This document shows, piece after piece, positions 45,416-54,499 of a stretch of DNA of 64,000 bases. The notes under the pieces were generated by a model. The model saw only the letters and a list, made by a program, of their open reading frames with translations. It ran no database searches and was not told where the DNA came from. Each line of letters begins with the position of its first letter. The first letter of the stretch is position 1. The translations under genes were made by a program, and so were the position numbers. The stretch is from assembly GCF_900100535.1 (NCBI RefSeq), contig NZ_FNDG01000002.1, positions 372,001-436,000 of the forward strand, read 5' to 3'. This DNA is from Phytopseudomonas flavescens (lineage in GTDB: Bacteria > Pseudomonadota > Gammaproteobacteria > Pseudomonadales > Pseudomonadaceae).

Positions 45416-46603
45416 TCAGCTGACGGACCTTTCCTTCTGGCTGGCGAGGAAGGTGCCCACCGGAGGGCGAGCTGCGAAGTGTTTCTGCACGCCGTTGCAA
45501 ATGGCGTCGGCGACGCGCTTCTGGTGAAGAGGGTCGCAGAGCTTGCGGCAGTCGGCGGGGTTCGAGATGAAGCCGGTTTCCACCAGTATCGATGGAATGT
45601 CCGGCGACTTCAGAACGGCGAAACCGGCCTGTTCGACGCGTTTCTGATGGACGCCGGCAACCTTGCCCACATCATCGAGAATGGTCTTGCCCAGATCCAG
45701 GCTGGTGGTGATGGTGGACGTCAGTGACATGTCCAGCAGTACCCCGGCGAGCACCGGGTCCTTGTTCTTGAGCGAAAGCAGATCCCTGGCGCCGAGCAGA
45801 TCCGCGCTGTTTTCCCGCTCGGCCATCCAGCGTGCGGTGGTCGAGGTGGCGCCATTTTCCGACAGGGCGAATACCGAGGCTCCCGATGCGCTCTTGCGGG
45901 GCGCGGCGTCGGCATGCACGGAAATGAAGATGTCGGCGTTGTGACGGCGAGCCACTTCGACCCGTTTTCGCAAGGGGACGAAGACATCCTGGTTGCGCAC
46001 GAGTTGCGCCTTGAAGCCACGCTGGCGGTTGAGCTTCTGCGCAAGCAGCCTGGCGATGGCAAGGGCCACGACTTTTTCCTGCTCGCCCTGGCTGCCCAGG
46101 GCGCCAGGGTCCTTGCCACCGTGCCCGGCGTCGATCACCACGACCACGTCCCGCAGCGAGCGATTGTCGGCGGGCTGCTGCTCGGCGACTCTCTGCGTGA
46201 CGGGGGCGTTGCCGTGCAGGTCCACGACCAGCCGGTGGCCCTCACTGCCGGCTGGCCCCAGGAGGAAGCTTTTCACCCTGGCAGGCTGTTTCAGATCGAG
46301 CACGATGCGCGTGCCACCCGACTGAGCGCCGCTGCGAATGGCGCTGACCACCCGGCTGCCGACGGACAGCTCGTCGAGGCTGGTGAGAATACCCGTATCG
46401 GTGAGATCGACGACCAGTCGCTCCGGGGCCTTCAGCGAGAAAATCTGATAGTTCGTCGGGCCGCTCAATTCGAATACCAGCCTCAGTTTCTCTCCATCGT
46501 CCCATGCGCGAGCGTGGAGGATTTTCTGGGAGGCGGATGCGGCCAAGGCCCAGGGGAGGGTGATACCGGCCAGGGCGAAGTGCAGTAGTTGACGTCTATG
46601 CAT
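45416..46603 (-). CDS. N-acetylmuramoyl-L-alanine amidase (AmiC-like)
   Basis: This 395-residue peptidoglycan hydrolase cuts the amide bond between MurNAc and L-Ala, usually during septum splitting. An N-terminal twin-arginine-like signal (HRRQLLHFALAG) is followed by an AMIN domain (about 28-130) that targets the septum, and an Amidase_3 domain. Zinc ligands are His161 in VVIDAGHGGKDPG, the Glu in GEQEK and His in FISVHADA; the catalytic Glu is in ILVETGFISN. The ATG at 46603 is nine bases from GGAAG; another ATG two codons earlier is possible. AmiC would need an EnvC/NlpD-type activator encoded elsewhere. Confidence 0.88.
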   Translation of the reverse strand: MHRRQLLHFALAGITLPWALAASASQKILHARAWDDGEKLRLVFELSGPTNYQIFSLKAPERLVVDLTDTGILTSLDELSVGSRVVSAIRSGAQSGGTRIVLDLKQPARVKSFLLGPAGSEGHRLVVDLHGNAPVTQRVAEQQPADNRSLRDVVVVIDAGHGGKDPGALGSQGEQEKVVALAIARLLAQKLNRQRGFKAQLVRNQDVFVPLRKRVEVARRHNADIFISVHADAAPRKSASGASVFALSENGATSTTARWMAERENSADLLGARDLLSLKNKDPVLAGVLLDMSLTSTITTSLDLGKTILDDVGKVAGVHQKRVEQAGFAVLKSPDIPSILVETGFISNPADCRKLCDPLHQKRVADAICNGVQKHFAARPPVGTFLASQKERSVS

Positions 46604-46930
46604 GATCATTCGCTTCCGAGCTTACGCAACTTTAAATGTTATGTTATTGCATTATTGCTCGGTATGTAAGGGGAGCCGGGTGGCGTCAAAGCCAATGCAC
46701 AAGGCAAGTACGAAAACGGTATGCGCTTTCCTGATGCCGCTTACTGCTGTTGAAGATGCAGGTGCAGACGTTCTCTATGTCATCACCGGTGAGCACAAAC
46801 TGGAGCGTGCCGACAGCGATGGCGGGTCGCTACGACACCAGCGGTTCGGAATAGAACATTGGGCATCACCTGCTCGAAACGTTTCGAGCAGGTGCGTTGT
46901 TTCCCTACGCCCCATCACCCATTCGAGGCT
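46604..46930. other. Gene-free interval with a 28-bp perfect palindrome
   Basis: This 327-bp interval between the amidase start and the stop of the cyclodeaminase-family gene shows no convincing gene. The palindrome at 46867-46894 (arms CACCTGCTCGAAAC and its complement, with no loop) is its only structured element. It is not followed by a T-run on either strand. It could be an operator for a dimeric regulator or a transcript-end stem. Confidence 0.6.
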
Positions 46931-47854
46931 TCAGAATCGCTTGTGACCCTCCCCAGCGAGGCTGGCCTGCGCCGTACGGCACGCGGCAAGGTCCCAGGCG
47001 GCACAGCCCACGGTTTTCAGTACCACGGGCTTTTCGCTGTGCGGTCCTGCGTCGATTGCCTCGGCCAGTGTCTGCACCTGCGCCCAGTCCACGCCCGCCT
47101 GGATGAAGTCACCGGCCTCGTGTCTGGCTCCCGCCAGGTCATCGACCAGCAGCCTGCTTTGCGCGATGGTGGTGCTGCCGATTTCCACCAGTTGCGGCGT
47201 GAAGGCGCCTACAGCGATGATCAACCGATCAGCCTGGGCTGCCTCGTCATAGATCGGTGTGCTGCTGGTGGTCACCGTGATGATCACCTCCACCCCGCTG
47301 GGGATCTGCTCGCCCGAACAGGGCCTGGGAGGCTCGGCACAATCCTGATGGCGAGCGCAGAACGCACGCGCCTTTCGCTCGTCTCGGGAGCGTACCCAGA
47401 TATCCGCCTGCGGGTAGAGGCTCTGGACCGCCAGCACATGGTGATCGGCCTGGGTCCCCGTGCCGATGATCAGGACCGAGCGGGGCGGTGCAGCGAGCAG
47501 GGTGTCGATTCCCAGCAGGGAAACTGCTGCGGTCCGCCGCCCGGTCACCGTTGGCCCGTCCAGGGTGAACAGCGGGACCCCGGTAACGCTGTCGAACGCC
47601 GCGACCTGACCGTGAATGGTCGGCAGGCCACGGCGAGCGTTGGCGGGCTGTACGTTGACCAGCTTGTGAATGGCGATGTCGGGGGCAGTGGCCGGCATGC
47701 TGAGCATGATGCCACCTTCCACGAGGGGCACGACCATCCGCTCAGGGCTGATGATCCGGCCGCTGGCGTATTCGCCGACTGCCTGCCGCAGTGCTGCGAC
47801 CAGCTCGTGGAACGGCAGGCGTTCAGCGGTTTGTCGGGCATTGTAGAACTGCAT
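46931..47854 (-). CDS. Ornithine cyclodeaminase/mu-crystallin family dehydrogenase
   Basis: This 307-residue NAD(P)-binding protein has the family's N-terminal segment (ISPERMVVPLVEGGIMLSMPA), a substrate-side Lys in HKLVNVQPANA, and a Rossmann motif SVLIIGTGTQADHHVLAVQ. The family includes ornithine cyclodeaminase, alanine dehydrogenase and delta1-pyrroline-2-carboxylate reductase; the sequence is closest in style to the last group but cannot be assigned safely. It follows the short-chain fatty acid transporter gene by 69 bases on the same strand. Confidence 0.8.
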   Translation of the reverse strand: MQFYNARQTAERLPFHELVAALRQAVGEYASGRIISPERMVVPLVEGGIMLSMPATAPDIAIHKLVNVQPANARRGLPTIHGQVAAFDSVTGVPLFTLDGPTVTGRRTAAVSLLGIDTLLAAPPRSVLIIGTGTQADHHVLAVQSLYPQADIWVRSRDERKARAFCARHQDCAEPPRPCSGEQIPSGVEVIITVTTSSTPIYDEAAQADRLIIAVGAFTPQLVEIGSTTIAQSRLLVDDLAGARHEAGDFIQAGVDWAQVQTLAEAIDAGPHSEKPVVLKTVGCAAWDLAACRTAQASLAGEGHKRF

Positions 47855-47923
47855 TCGATGGCTCCAGATTGGGTAGGTTGCATCGAGGCCGGTGCATGCG
47901 CGCTACCGGCCCGATGCAGAGGG

Positions 47924-49369
47924 TCAGCCCGGTATAACCGGCGGTACGTAGGTGAGCGTGCCGGCGAAGAACCACAGCATGAATAGCACCAGCGGCGTAT
48001 GAATCAGCAACTGGGTGAAGGTGAAGCCCACGATATCCCGTGCCTTGAGCCCCAGAACGCCCAGCAGCGGCAGCATCCAGAACGGGTTGATCAGATTGGG
48101 CAGGGCTTCTGCCGCGTTGTACACCTGCACCGCCCAGCCGAGGTGAACCTTCAGGTCATTGGCCGCCTGCATCACGTAGGGCGCCTCGATCAGCCACTTG
48201 CCACCACCCGACGGAATGAAGAAGCCGAGCACCGCGGAGTACACGCCCATGACCACGGAAAAGGTTTCCTGGGTGGCGATCGCCACGAAGCCGGACGCCA
48301 GCAGGTGGGAGAGGGTTTCGCCCTGCTCGTTGACCACTTTGGTCATCATGAAGGCTATGCCACCGTAGAGCGGAAACTGGATCAGCACGCCGCTCACCGA
48401 AGGTACCGCCTTGTAGAACGCTTTGACGAAGCGGATCGGCCGCCAGCACAGCAGCATGCCGATGGTCAGGAACAGGAAGTTGTAGGTGTTGAGGTTGGAG
48501 ATAGCGAGCAGCGGGTCTTTGCCGGTGAATTCACCGAACAGCCAGATGGCGCTGATGAAGGCCAGGCCAACGGTGACCAACGGCGAGTATTCCAGCCATT
48601 CGCCCGGACGTGTCGGCTTGTCCAACCTGATGTCGGAATCCTGTAGGTCGACGCCAAGGTCCTTGGCGGTCTTTATACGCTCGCCGGTGGGGGCCGAGTA
48701 GAAGCAGACCAGCACCGAGATGAGCAGTATCGCCAGGGTCATGACCATCGATTGCCAGAGAAAGATGGTCTCGGTGAAGGGCAGCACGCCGGATATTTCC
48801 AGCAAACCGCTGGGCAGGCTCGCCGGGTTGGCCATCAACTGCGCCGGAGCGGAGCTGATGCCCAGTGCCCAGATGCCGCCCATGCCCATGTAAGCAGCGG
48901 CACCCATCGCCCGATAGTCGACTCGCAGGTCCGTGCGGCGAGCGATGGCGCGAGCCAGCAGGCCGCTGAAAATCAGGCTGATGGCCCAGTTGAAGAGGGT
49001 CGAGACCAGGCTGATGGTGGCGATCAGCACCACTGCCGAACGCGCCGATTTGGGCATGCGCGCCAGTGCTTCGATCAGCTTGGCGGCGGGCGGGGAGACC
49101 GCCACCACGTAACCTGAGATGGCCACGACTGCCATCTGCATGGTGAACGGGATCAGGCTCCAGAAGCCATCGCCGAAACCCTGGGCGACGGCATGCGCCG
49201 GCGCGCCCATGGCCCAGGCCGCCAAGGCGACCACGATCACTGCCAGCGCGGCGAAGATGTAGGCGTCGGGGAACCATTTCTCTGCCCAGTTACTGACCCG
49301 AATGGCTATTCGTTCCAGGCGCCCCGAAGCATCCGGGGCTTGCCGATTTATTGTTATATCTATGCTCAT
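47924..49369 (-). CDS. Short-chain fatty acid transporter family protein (AtoE-like)
   Basis: This 481-residue inner-membrane permease of the AtoE family has about 11-12 hydrophobic segments. Family motifs are WFPDAYIFAALAVIVVALAA near the N-terminus, STLFNWAISLIFSGLLAR, and the C-terminal FFIPSGGGKWLIEAPYVMQA. AtoE of E. coli takes up acetoacetate and short fatty acids. No ato catabolic genes are adjacent; the pairing with a cyclodeaminase-family gene suggests a different carboxylate substrate. Its promoter would be in the gap 49370-49525, which holds no gene. Confidence 0.85.
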   Translation of the reverse strand: MSIDITINRQAPDASGRLERIAIRVSNWAEKWFPDAYIFAALAVIVVALAAWAMGAPAHAVAQGFGDGFWSLIPFTMQMAVVAISGYVVAVSPPAAKLIEALARMPKSARSAVVLIATISLVSTLFNWAISLIFSGLLARAIARRTDLRVDYRAMGAAAYMGMGGIWALGISSAPAQLMANPASLPSGLLEISGVLPFTETIFLWQSMVMTLAILLISVLVCFYSAPTGERIKTAKDLGVDLQDSDIRLDKPTRPGEWLEYSPLVTVGLAFISAIWLFGEFTGKDPLLAISNLNTYNFLFLTIGMLLCWRPIRFVKAFYKAVPSVSGVLIQFPLYGGIAFMMTKVVNEQGETLSHLLASGFVAIATQETFSVVMGVYSAVLGFFIPSGGGKWLIEAPYVMQAANDLKVHLGWAVQVYNAAEALPNLINPFWMLPLLGVLGLKARDIVGFTFTQLLIHTPLVLFMLWFFAGTLTYVPPVIPG

Positions 49370-49525
49370 GACCTACCTCTCCGAATATTCGAGTGACGCT
49401 CGACCTGACGGCCTGCGTCCTTTATGAGCTCGCAGAGCGCACGGTGGCGCACAGAGCGGCCTCTGCGAACGTCATTTGGGAACACCGAAGCTTGGTCGGA
49501 AGCGCCGTTTTCAGGGCGCTAACGC

Positions 49526-52500
49526 TTAGGCATCCAGTGTCAGAGTTGTGGCAGGTATTGCCTGACAGCTCAGGCATACACGAGCATCTTCGGGCTCCTG
49601 ACCGTGCAGGTGGACGACTTCGCCCTCCAGCACGCGAACCACGCAGCTCTCGCATTGACCGACCCTGCATCCACTCGGCAACTGGATGCCCAGTCGCTCG
49701 GCGAACGTCAGTAATGGTCCGGCCTCATTGTTCCATTCGTGGGTCTGCCCGCTGCGGGCGAACGTCACGGCAAATCGCTGGTTGCCGCTCGGCAGGACGG
49801 CCGGCGAGCGGAAAACCTCGTTGAATATGTCGAAGCGCGGCACGCCCGCGGCAAGCAGCTCGCCGATGAGGGTATCCATCATCACCTGGGGGCCGCACAG
49901 GTAGTGCAGGGCGCGCCTGGCGAAGAAGCTGTCGGGCACCAGCGAGCGGCTGACATTGCCTCGTACCTGAAAATCGAGGTGCAGCTTTTCTTCAGCCGTC
50001 GGCGCGCTGTAGACATCCACCACGCGCAGCCCCGGCAGTCGCTGGCCGAGTGCTTCCAGACGCTCGCGGAAGGCATGGCCGGCACCACTGCGGTTGCCGT
50101 AGAGCAGCAGGATGTCGCCGGAAAATTCCAGGGCCGCGGCGCTCTCCAGCGCACTCATGAAGGGCGTGATACCCACCCCTCCGGCGTAGAACACCAAGGG
50201 CCGCTGGGAGCGCTCGGGAATCAGGAAGGTGCCGCCGGGCGCCTGAACCTCGACGCGGTCGCCGACGGCGAGGGCCTGGTTGATGTGCGAGGACAGCTTG
50301 CCGAACCACGCGCTGCCTTCGGTCGTTACGCCCTGGGCATGGCGCACGGCGATGCGGTACTGGCGTCGATCCGGGTCGACTGCCGGGCCGGTAAGCGAAT
50401 AGGCACGGGTCTGTTCGCCGTCGCCTGGGGTGTCGACGCGCAGGGTGATGTGCTGCCCAGGCCGGTAATCCGGCAGCAACCCGCCATCGGCGGCCTGCAG
50501 ATGCACGCTGGTCACCCCTTCGGCTTCGCTACGGCGCTCGGTGACGATAAACGCCCGAAAGCCGCTCCAACGAGCGGGAACCTGCTGGGGCGGTGCTTCG
50601 CGGCGCAAGCTGCAATGCAGTTCGCGCAGGGGCACCGAGCCGCTGATGGTGTCGCAATGCTCGGCGCTGGCCAGGGCGTTGTAACTGCTGTTGCCGGCAC
50701 CGTGCACCGGGGTTTCATCCAGCCCGAGGGCCTGGTTGGCCTGCCACCAGCCGAACTCGCCCACCACCACGCGAGGGTGCAGGTGGTCATCCAGCCTGGC
50801 CTGGAAGCGCGCGCTTCCGGCTGCGGTGCTGATGCGCACCCAGTCGTTCTCGGCAATGCCTTTCTCGTGTGCGAGCTCGCGGGCTATCAGCAGGCCGGGA
50901 GCTGGTGCCTTGCGCCGCAGGCTGCTGAGGTTACGGTGCTGGCTGTGGCAGAAATAGCCGTTCTTCGCCGAGGTGAGCAGCAGCGGAAAGCGCGCGTCAG
51001 CCGCCGCCGGGGCGGCGCTTTCGGGCAGCGCGGCATAGCCATGATCGAGAAGCCGCTCGGAGTAGAGCTCCACCCGCGACGTTGGCGTGGCGAAGCCGCT
51101 GTGGCGGTATTTGAAATGCTCGTGACGTAGAGGGACATCGATACCCTCGGGCCGTTCCCGGAGCTGGCTGGTACTCAGCCCCATGGGTTCGAGCATGGCG
51201 TTCCAGCCCTGTTCGAGCGTGCCGCCGAAGAAGTCGTCGGCCATGCCCAGGCGGTTGGCCAGCGCGAAGACGATGTCGTTGTCCGAGCGCGATTCGCCCC
51301 GTGGCGAGACCATGCGCTGACGCAACTGCACGTGCTGCTGAGCACGCTCGGAAATCTCGAAGCCGAGCCGCAGGCCTTCGCGCTCCCAGGGGGTGTTCAC
51401 CGGCAGGAGGATGTCCGCATAGCGCGCCGTGGGGTTGATGAACAGGTCGCAGTGGGCGTAGAACTCCAGCGCTTTCAGGGCCTCGATCCCCAGCTCGGCA
51501 TCGGCCTGGGAGCTCAGCGGGTTGCTGCCGAAGGCCAGCAGACCCTCCACTTTGTAGGACTGGCCGTCGAGGATCGCGTGGTACAGATCCCGCGCCATGA
51601 TCCAGCCCTGGGACGGTGGCCCGAGAGGGCGCTGCGAAAGGCCGAGGGCCTTGGCTTGCTGTTCCGGGGCGATGAGGTCCTGGCCACTGACCTGAATCGT
51701 CGGCAGCTTGCCCAGCAGCCTGTTGCCGCCTGGCGCATCGAAACTGCCCGTCAGCGCATACAGGCAGGCGATGGCGCGCTCGGCCTGGCTGGCATTGTGT
51801 TGCTGAGCGACACCGGACCAGGCGTGGTAAGCCACGCTGTGAGCATCGGCGATCAGGTCGGCGGCCTTTCTCAGCGTCTCTTCAGGCACCCAGGTGAGCT
51901 CGGCGGTGAGGCTGGGGGTGAAGGTCGCGCAGGTTTCCCGGTACAGGTCGAATGCCGGCCTGCAACTGACCGGGCCGCTGAGCGTGTCGATCAGGTAGCG
52001 GCCACGCAGAGACACCCGCAGGCCTTCGTCGTCCTGCGGCAGGCTGGGCAGCAGAACCGCAGCGTCACGTCGCTCGTCCCAGGCCAGCCAGCTGTCATCG
52101 CCGTCGACGGTCAGGTCGCTGGCTCGCAGGAAGCGGCCATTGTCGGTGCGTACCAGCAGTGCGCCGTTGGACCAGCGATCGATGAACGCCATGTCGAAGC
52201 GACCGGACTCGATCAACAGGTTGGCCAGGCCCATGGCCAGCGCCGCATCGCTGCCCGGCTTGACCTGCAGCCAGACGTCCGCTTCGCGTGCCAGCGCCGT
52301 GCCGCGAGGGTCGACCACCAGCAGCCTGGCGCCGTTCTGGCGGCCGTCGGCTATGGCCTGAGCCTGGGCCAGCCAGGTATTGGTGGGATTGTGCCCCCAG
52401 AGCAGGATCAGGCCAGCATTGCGGTAGTCGGCCACCGGAATGCCGCACCCGAAGGTGAACGCGTGGGCGACATCCTTGTGCCAATTGCAGATTTCCGTGG

Positions 52501-52921
52501 CATAGCAGGTGTTGGGGCTGCCGTAGCGGCGAATGAGTCGCTCGATCCAGTCGATGCTGTCGCTCAGCGGTGTGCCGCTCGGCGTTGTCACGCTGAAGGC
52601 GAAGGCTTCGGCACCGCGACGCGCCTTGATATCGCCCATGCGCGAGGCGATTTCGTCCAGCGCCTCATCCCAGCTGATACGCTCCCAGCCCGGGTCCGCA
52701 TCGCCTTTCGGGCGGCTGCGACGCATCGGGTAAAGCAGTCGGTCGGCACTGTCCACCAACTCGGGGGCCGCCTTGCCCTTGAGGCACATGGCTGCACCGG
52801 TCGGGTGCTCGGGGTTCGGTTGCACAGCGATCAACCGGTCGTTCTCGACCGTATTGAGCGTGCCGCAGCGTGAGCGGCAGAGGGTGCAGTAACCAGCTTT
52901 GAGTGCCAAAACGAAATCCAT
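49526..52921 (-). CDS. Molybdopterin oxidoreductase fused to NAD(P)H reductase and 2Fe-2S ferredoxin
   Basis: This single chain of 1131 residues holds three modules. Residues 1 to about 750 are a molybdo-bis-MGD oxidoreductase with a 4Fe-4S cluster (Cys12, Cys15, Cys19, Cys46) and a Cys in CYATEICNWHKD that could bind molybdenum. Residues about 780-1030 are a ferredoxin-reductase module with FAD motif RAYSLTG and nucleotide motif AGGVGITPFMS. Residues about 1045-1131 are a plant-type ferredoxin (CRVGQCESC, then a distant Cys in CLSCQA). No signal or Tat motif is present, so it is cytoplasmic and would draw electrons from NAD(P)H. The substrate is unknown. A longer N-terminus reaching 52993 is rejected. 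Confidence 0.88.
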   Translation of the reverse strand: MDFVLALKAGYCTLCRSRCGTLNTVENDRLIAVQPNPEHPTGAAMCLKGKAAPELVDSADRLLYPMRRSRPKGDADPGWERISWDEALDEIASRMGDIKARRGAEAFAFSVTTPSGTPLSDSIDWIERLIRRYGSPNTCYATEICNWHKDVAHAFTFGCGIPVADYRNAGLILLWGHNPTNTWLAQAQAIADGRQNGARLLVVDPRGTALAREADVWLQVKPGSDAALAMGLANLLIESGRFDMAFIDRWSNGALLVRTDNGRFLRASDLTVDGDDSWLAWDERRDAAVLLPSLPQDDEGLRVSLRGRYLIDTLSGPVSCRPAFDLYRETCATFTPSLTAELTWVPEETLRKAADLIADAHSVAYHAWSGVAQQHNASQAERAIACLYALTGSFDAPGGNRLLGKLPTIQVSGQDLIAPEQQAKALGLSQRPLGPPSQGWIMARDLYHAILDGQSYKVEGLLAFGSNPLSSQADAELGIEALKALEFYAHCDLFINPTARYADILLPVNTPWEREGLRLGFEISERAQQHVQLRQRMVSPRGESRSDNDIVFALANRLGMADDFFGGTLEQGWNAMLEPMGLSTSQLRERPEGIDVPLRHEHFKYRHSGFATPTSRVELYSERLLDHGYAALPESAAPAAADARFPLLLTSAKNGYFCHSQHRNLSSLRRKAPAPGLLIARELAHEKGIAENDWVRISTAAGSARFQARLDDHLHPRVVVGEFGWWQANQALGLDETPVHGAGNSSYNALASAEHCDTISGSVPLRELHCSLRREAPPQQVPARWSGFRAFIVTERRSEAEGVTSVHLQAADGGLLPDYRPGQHITLRVDTPGDGEQTRAYSLTGPAVDPDRRQYRIAVRHAQGVTTEGSAWFGKLSSHINQALAVGDRVEVQAPGGTFLIPERSQRPLVFYAGGVGITPFMSALESAAALEFSGDILLLYGNRSGAGHAFRERLEALGQRLPGLRVVDVYSAPTAEEKLHLDFQVRGNVSRSLVPDSFFARRALHYLCGPQVMMDTLIGELLAAGVPRFDIFNEVFRSPAVLPSGNQRFAVTFARSGQTHEWNNEAGPLLTFAERLGIQLPSGCRVGQCESCVVRVLEGEVVHLHGQEPEDARVCLSCQAIPATTLTLDA

Positions 52922-53007
52922 GCTGAGTGGGCATGGGATTGGAATGTATGCAGGGCGTTGTGATATTCCTAATTCGAATTTTGGAAAAAGCATTATCGAG
53001 AAAATCG
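52922..53007. promoter_or_regulatory. Divergent promoter region of the molybdoenzyme and LysR genes
   Basis: The 86-bp gap separates two genes read in opposite directions. It contains the dyad AATTCGAATT (about 52972-52981) inside the longer symmetric ATTCCTAATTCGAATTTTGG, fitting the T-N11-A pattern of LysR-type sites. Binding by the adjacent LysR protein is inferred from its position. Confidence 0.5.
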
Positions 53008-53907
53008 ATGCAACCCACGATCCGACAACTTCACCATTTCGTGGCCCTGGCCGAGACCGGCCAGGTGTCCCGTGCTGCGCTGCGCTGCCATGTCTCGCAA
53101 TCGGCGATGACCGCCTCGCTGCAGGGGCTGGAGAAGGTGCTCGGTGTCGACCTGTTCATGCGCCAGGCCAGCGGCATCCGCCTGACCACCGAAGGCCTGC
53201 GCTTCTTGCGCAATGCACAACGGGTGATCAGCAGCCTGGACGAGGCGGTGAGCGATATTCGGACCGTGCCGGTGGCCACCCGAGGCACGGTAAGAATCGG
53301 CCTGACCGAGACCATCAGCGCCTACCTCATGCCTCGCGTACTGCCCGCATTGCACCGCAAGTTTCCGCAGCTGGAGGTGGTCTGCATCGAGCAGGAGCGG
53401 CAGCAGACCGAAGAAGCGCTGCTGGCTGGCAAGCTGGATCTGGCCCTGATGCTGACCAGCAACCTGTCCGGGCATCCGGGCCTGCACTGCGAAACCCTGC
53501 TGCGCTCGAATCGACAGTTCTGGGCCAGCCAGGAGCACCCGCTGTTGCTGCAGGAACGGGTGTCCCTGGCCGACATCGCGACACAGCACTACCTGTTGCT
53601 GGACATGGATGAGCACCTGACGACGGTGCAGCGCTACTGGGGGCACCACGGGCTGAGGCCCAGGGTGAGCCTGCAAAGCCAATCGATCGAAGCGGTTCGC
53701 AGCCTGGTGGCGGCAGGCGAAGGGGTGACCATCCTTTCGGATCTGGTCTATCGGCCCTGGTCACTGGAGGGGCAACGCATCGTGCGCCGCCCGATCAGCG
53801 ATGAGGTGCCTTCCATGGACGTCGGGCTGGTATGGAGCCACACCCATGACGCGCCGGCGCTCTGGCAGGCGCTGATTCAATTCCTGCGCGATGTGATCAG
53901 CAGTTAG
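53008..53907 (+). CDS. LysR-family regulator, divergent from the molybdoenzyme gene
   Basis: This 299-residue protein has an N-terminal winged helix-turn-helix (about 5-65; ALRCHVSQSAMTASLQGLEK) and a periplasmic-binding-type effector domain from about residue 95 (GTVRIGLTETISAYLMPRVL). The ATG at 53008 is used; a frame reaching 52927 would give a tail outside the family pattern. The divergent arrangement with the molybdoenzyme gene predicts control of that gene in response to its substrate. The effector cannot be read from the sequence. Confidence 0.9.
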   Translation: MQPTIRQLHHFVALAETGQVSRAALRCHVSQSAMTASLQGLEKVLGVDLFMRQASGIRLTTEGLRFLRNAQRVISSLDEAVSDIRTVPVATRGTVRIGLTETISAYLMPRVLPALHRKFPQLEVVCIEQERQQTEEALLAGKLDLALMLTSNLSGHPGLHCETLLRSNRQFWASQEHPLLLQERVSLADIATQHYLLLDMDEHLTTVQRYWGHHGLRPRVSLQSQSIEAVRSLVAAGEGVTILSDLVYRPWSLEGQRIVRRPISDEVPSMDVGLVWSHTHDAPALWQALIQFLRDVISS

Positions 53908-53938
53908 GCTGCTGGCGCTTCGTTTCGAGTAAAGCGGC

Positions 53939-54115
53939 CTAGAGCTTTGCCTCGTGCTCGGTAAGCTCGACCACCTTGGCAGCCGCATCCAGCTCACTGG
54001 TGAACATGAACGCCTCGCCATCATCGGCAACGACCTGGAATAGGGTGCCTCGATCGGGGTGGCGGTATTCAGCCGGGATATCGTCACCCTGTAGCTGTTT
54101 GAGGATTGCGGACAT
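53939..54115 (-). CDS. Small hypothetical protein
   Basis: This possible 58-residue acidic protein (MSAILKQLQGDDIPAEYRHP, then FQVVADDGEAFMFTSELDAA) has plausible amino-acid composition but a weak ribosome site. It lies downstream of the LysR gene and is read toward it. I do not recognise the family. It abuts decayed sequences, so it may itself be a survivor of a lost operon. Confidence 0.45.
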   Translation of the reverse strand: MSAILKQLQGDDIPAEYRHPDRGTLFQVVADDGEAFMFTSELDAAAKVVELTEHEAKL

Positions 54116-54131
54116 AATCGAGAAAGGAAGA

Positions 54132-54242
54132 GTGCTCGCGGTGTTGAAGCCGCACATATTCTTCGACGATCAGCCAGGGCATCTCAAGTCAGCGAGTGCG
54201 GTCGCTCCCTCGGTGCATGTGCCCTTCGGTATTACCAATCAG
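54132..54242 (+). pseudogene. C-terminal fragment of a 5'-nucleotidase (PF06189 type)
   Basis: About 37 codons encode VLAVLKPHIFFDDQPGHLKS followed by SASAVAPSVHVPFGITNQ, which resemble the end of Pseudomonas cytosolic 5'-nucleotidases. No upstream part of the enzyme is found, because the reverse-strand small gene lies immediately before it. It is therefore a truncated remnant. Confidence 0.55.
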
Positions 54243-54499
54243 CCCGTCATCGAGCCGCCACCCCCGAGCATGCCCAGACCCTTCAGGCCCTCGAATACCC
54301 GGTGGTCGATGAGCTCGTGACCGCGTTTTCGTACGAGAGGAGCATCCGCTGGTAGCCGTAGACCAGTGGCTTGTGGTGTGTCCGCCATGCTGGCTGCGTT
54401 CGGCCATATAGCGGCAGGGTAGTCCTTGAGCACAGCAAATGCGACTGGTACGGCCCTGTAGGCTGTGGTCGAGCGCAGCGAGATCCAGAGGCGATCCTG
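54239..54499 (-). pseudogene. Unidentified gene remnant, reverse strand
   Basis: An 86-codon open segment without a credible start encodes a natural-looking protein end: LWISLRSTTAYRAVPVAFAV, LKDYPAAIWPNAASMADTPQ, LVRKRGHELIDHRVFEGLKG. It begins just after an in-frame stop, and no ribosome site is seen, so it looks like the 3' part of a lost gene. I do not recognise the family. It ends against the 5'-nucleotidase fragment, pointing to a deletion joint. Confidence 0.45.

Noticed and set aside
46602..46946. Forward open frame of 114 codons before the cyclodeaminase-family gene end
   Set aside because: The translation is unnatural, has no ribosome site and includes the palindrome; no support for a gene.
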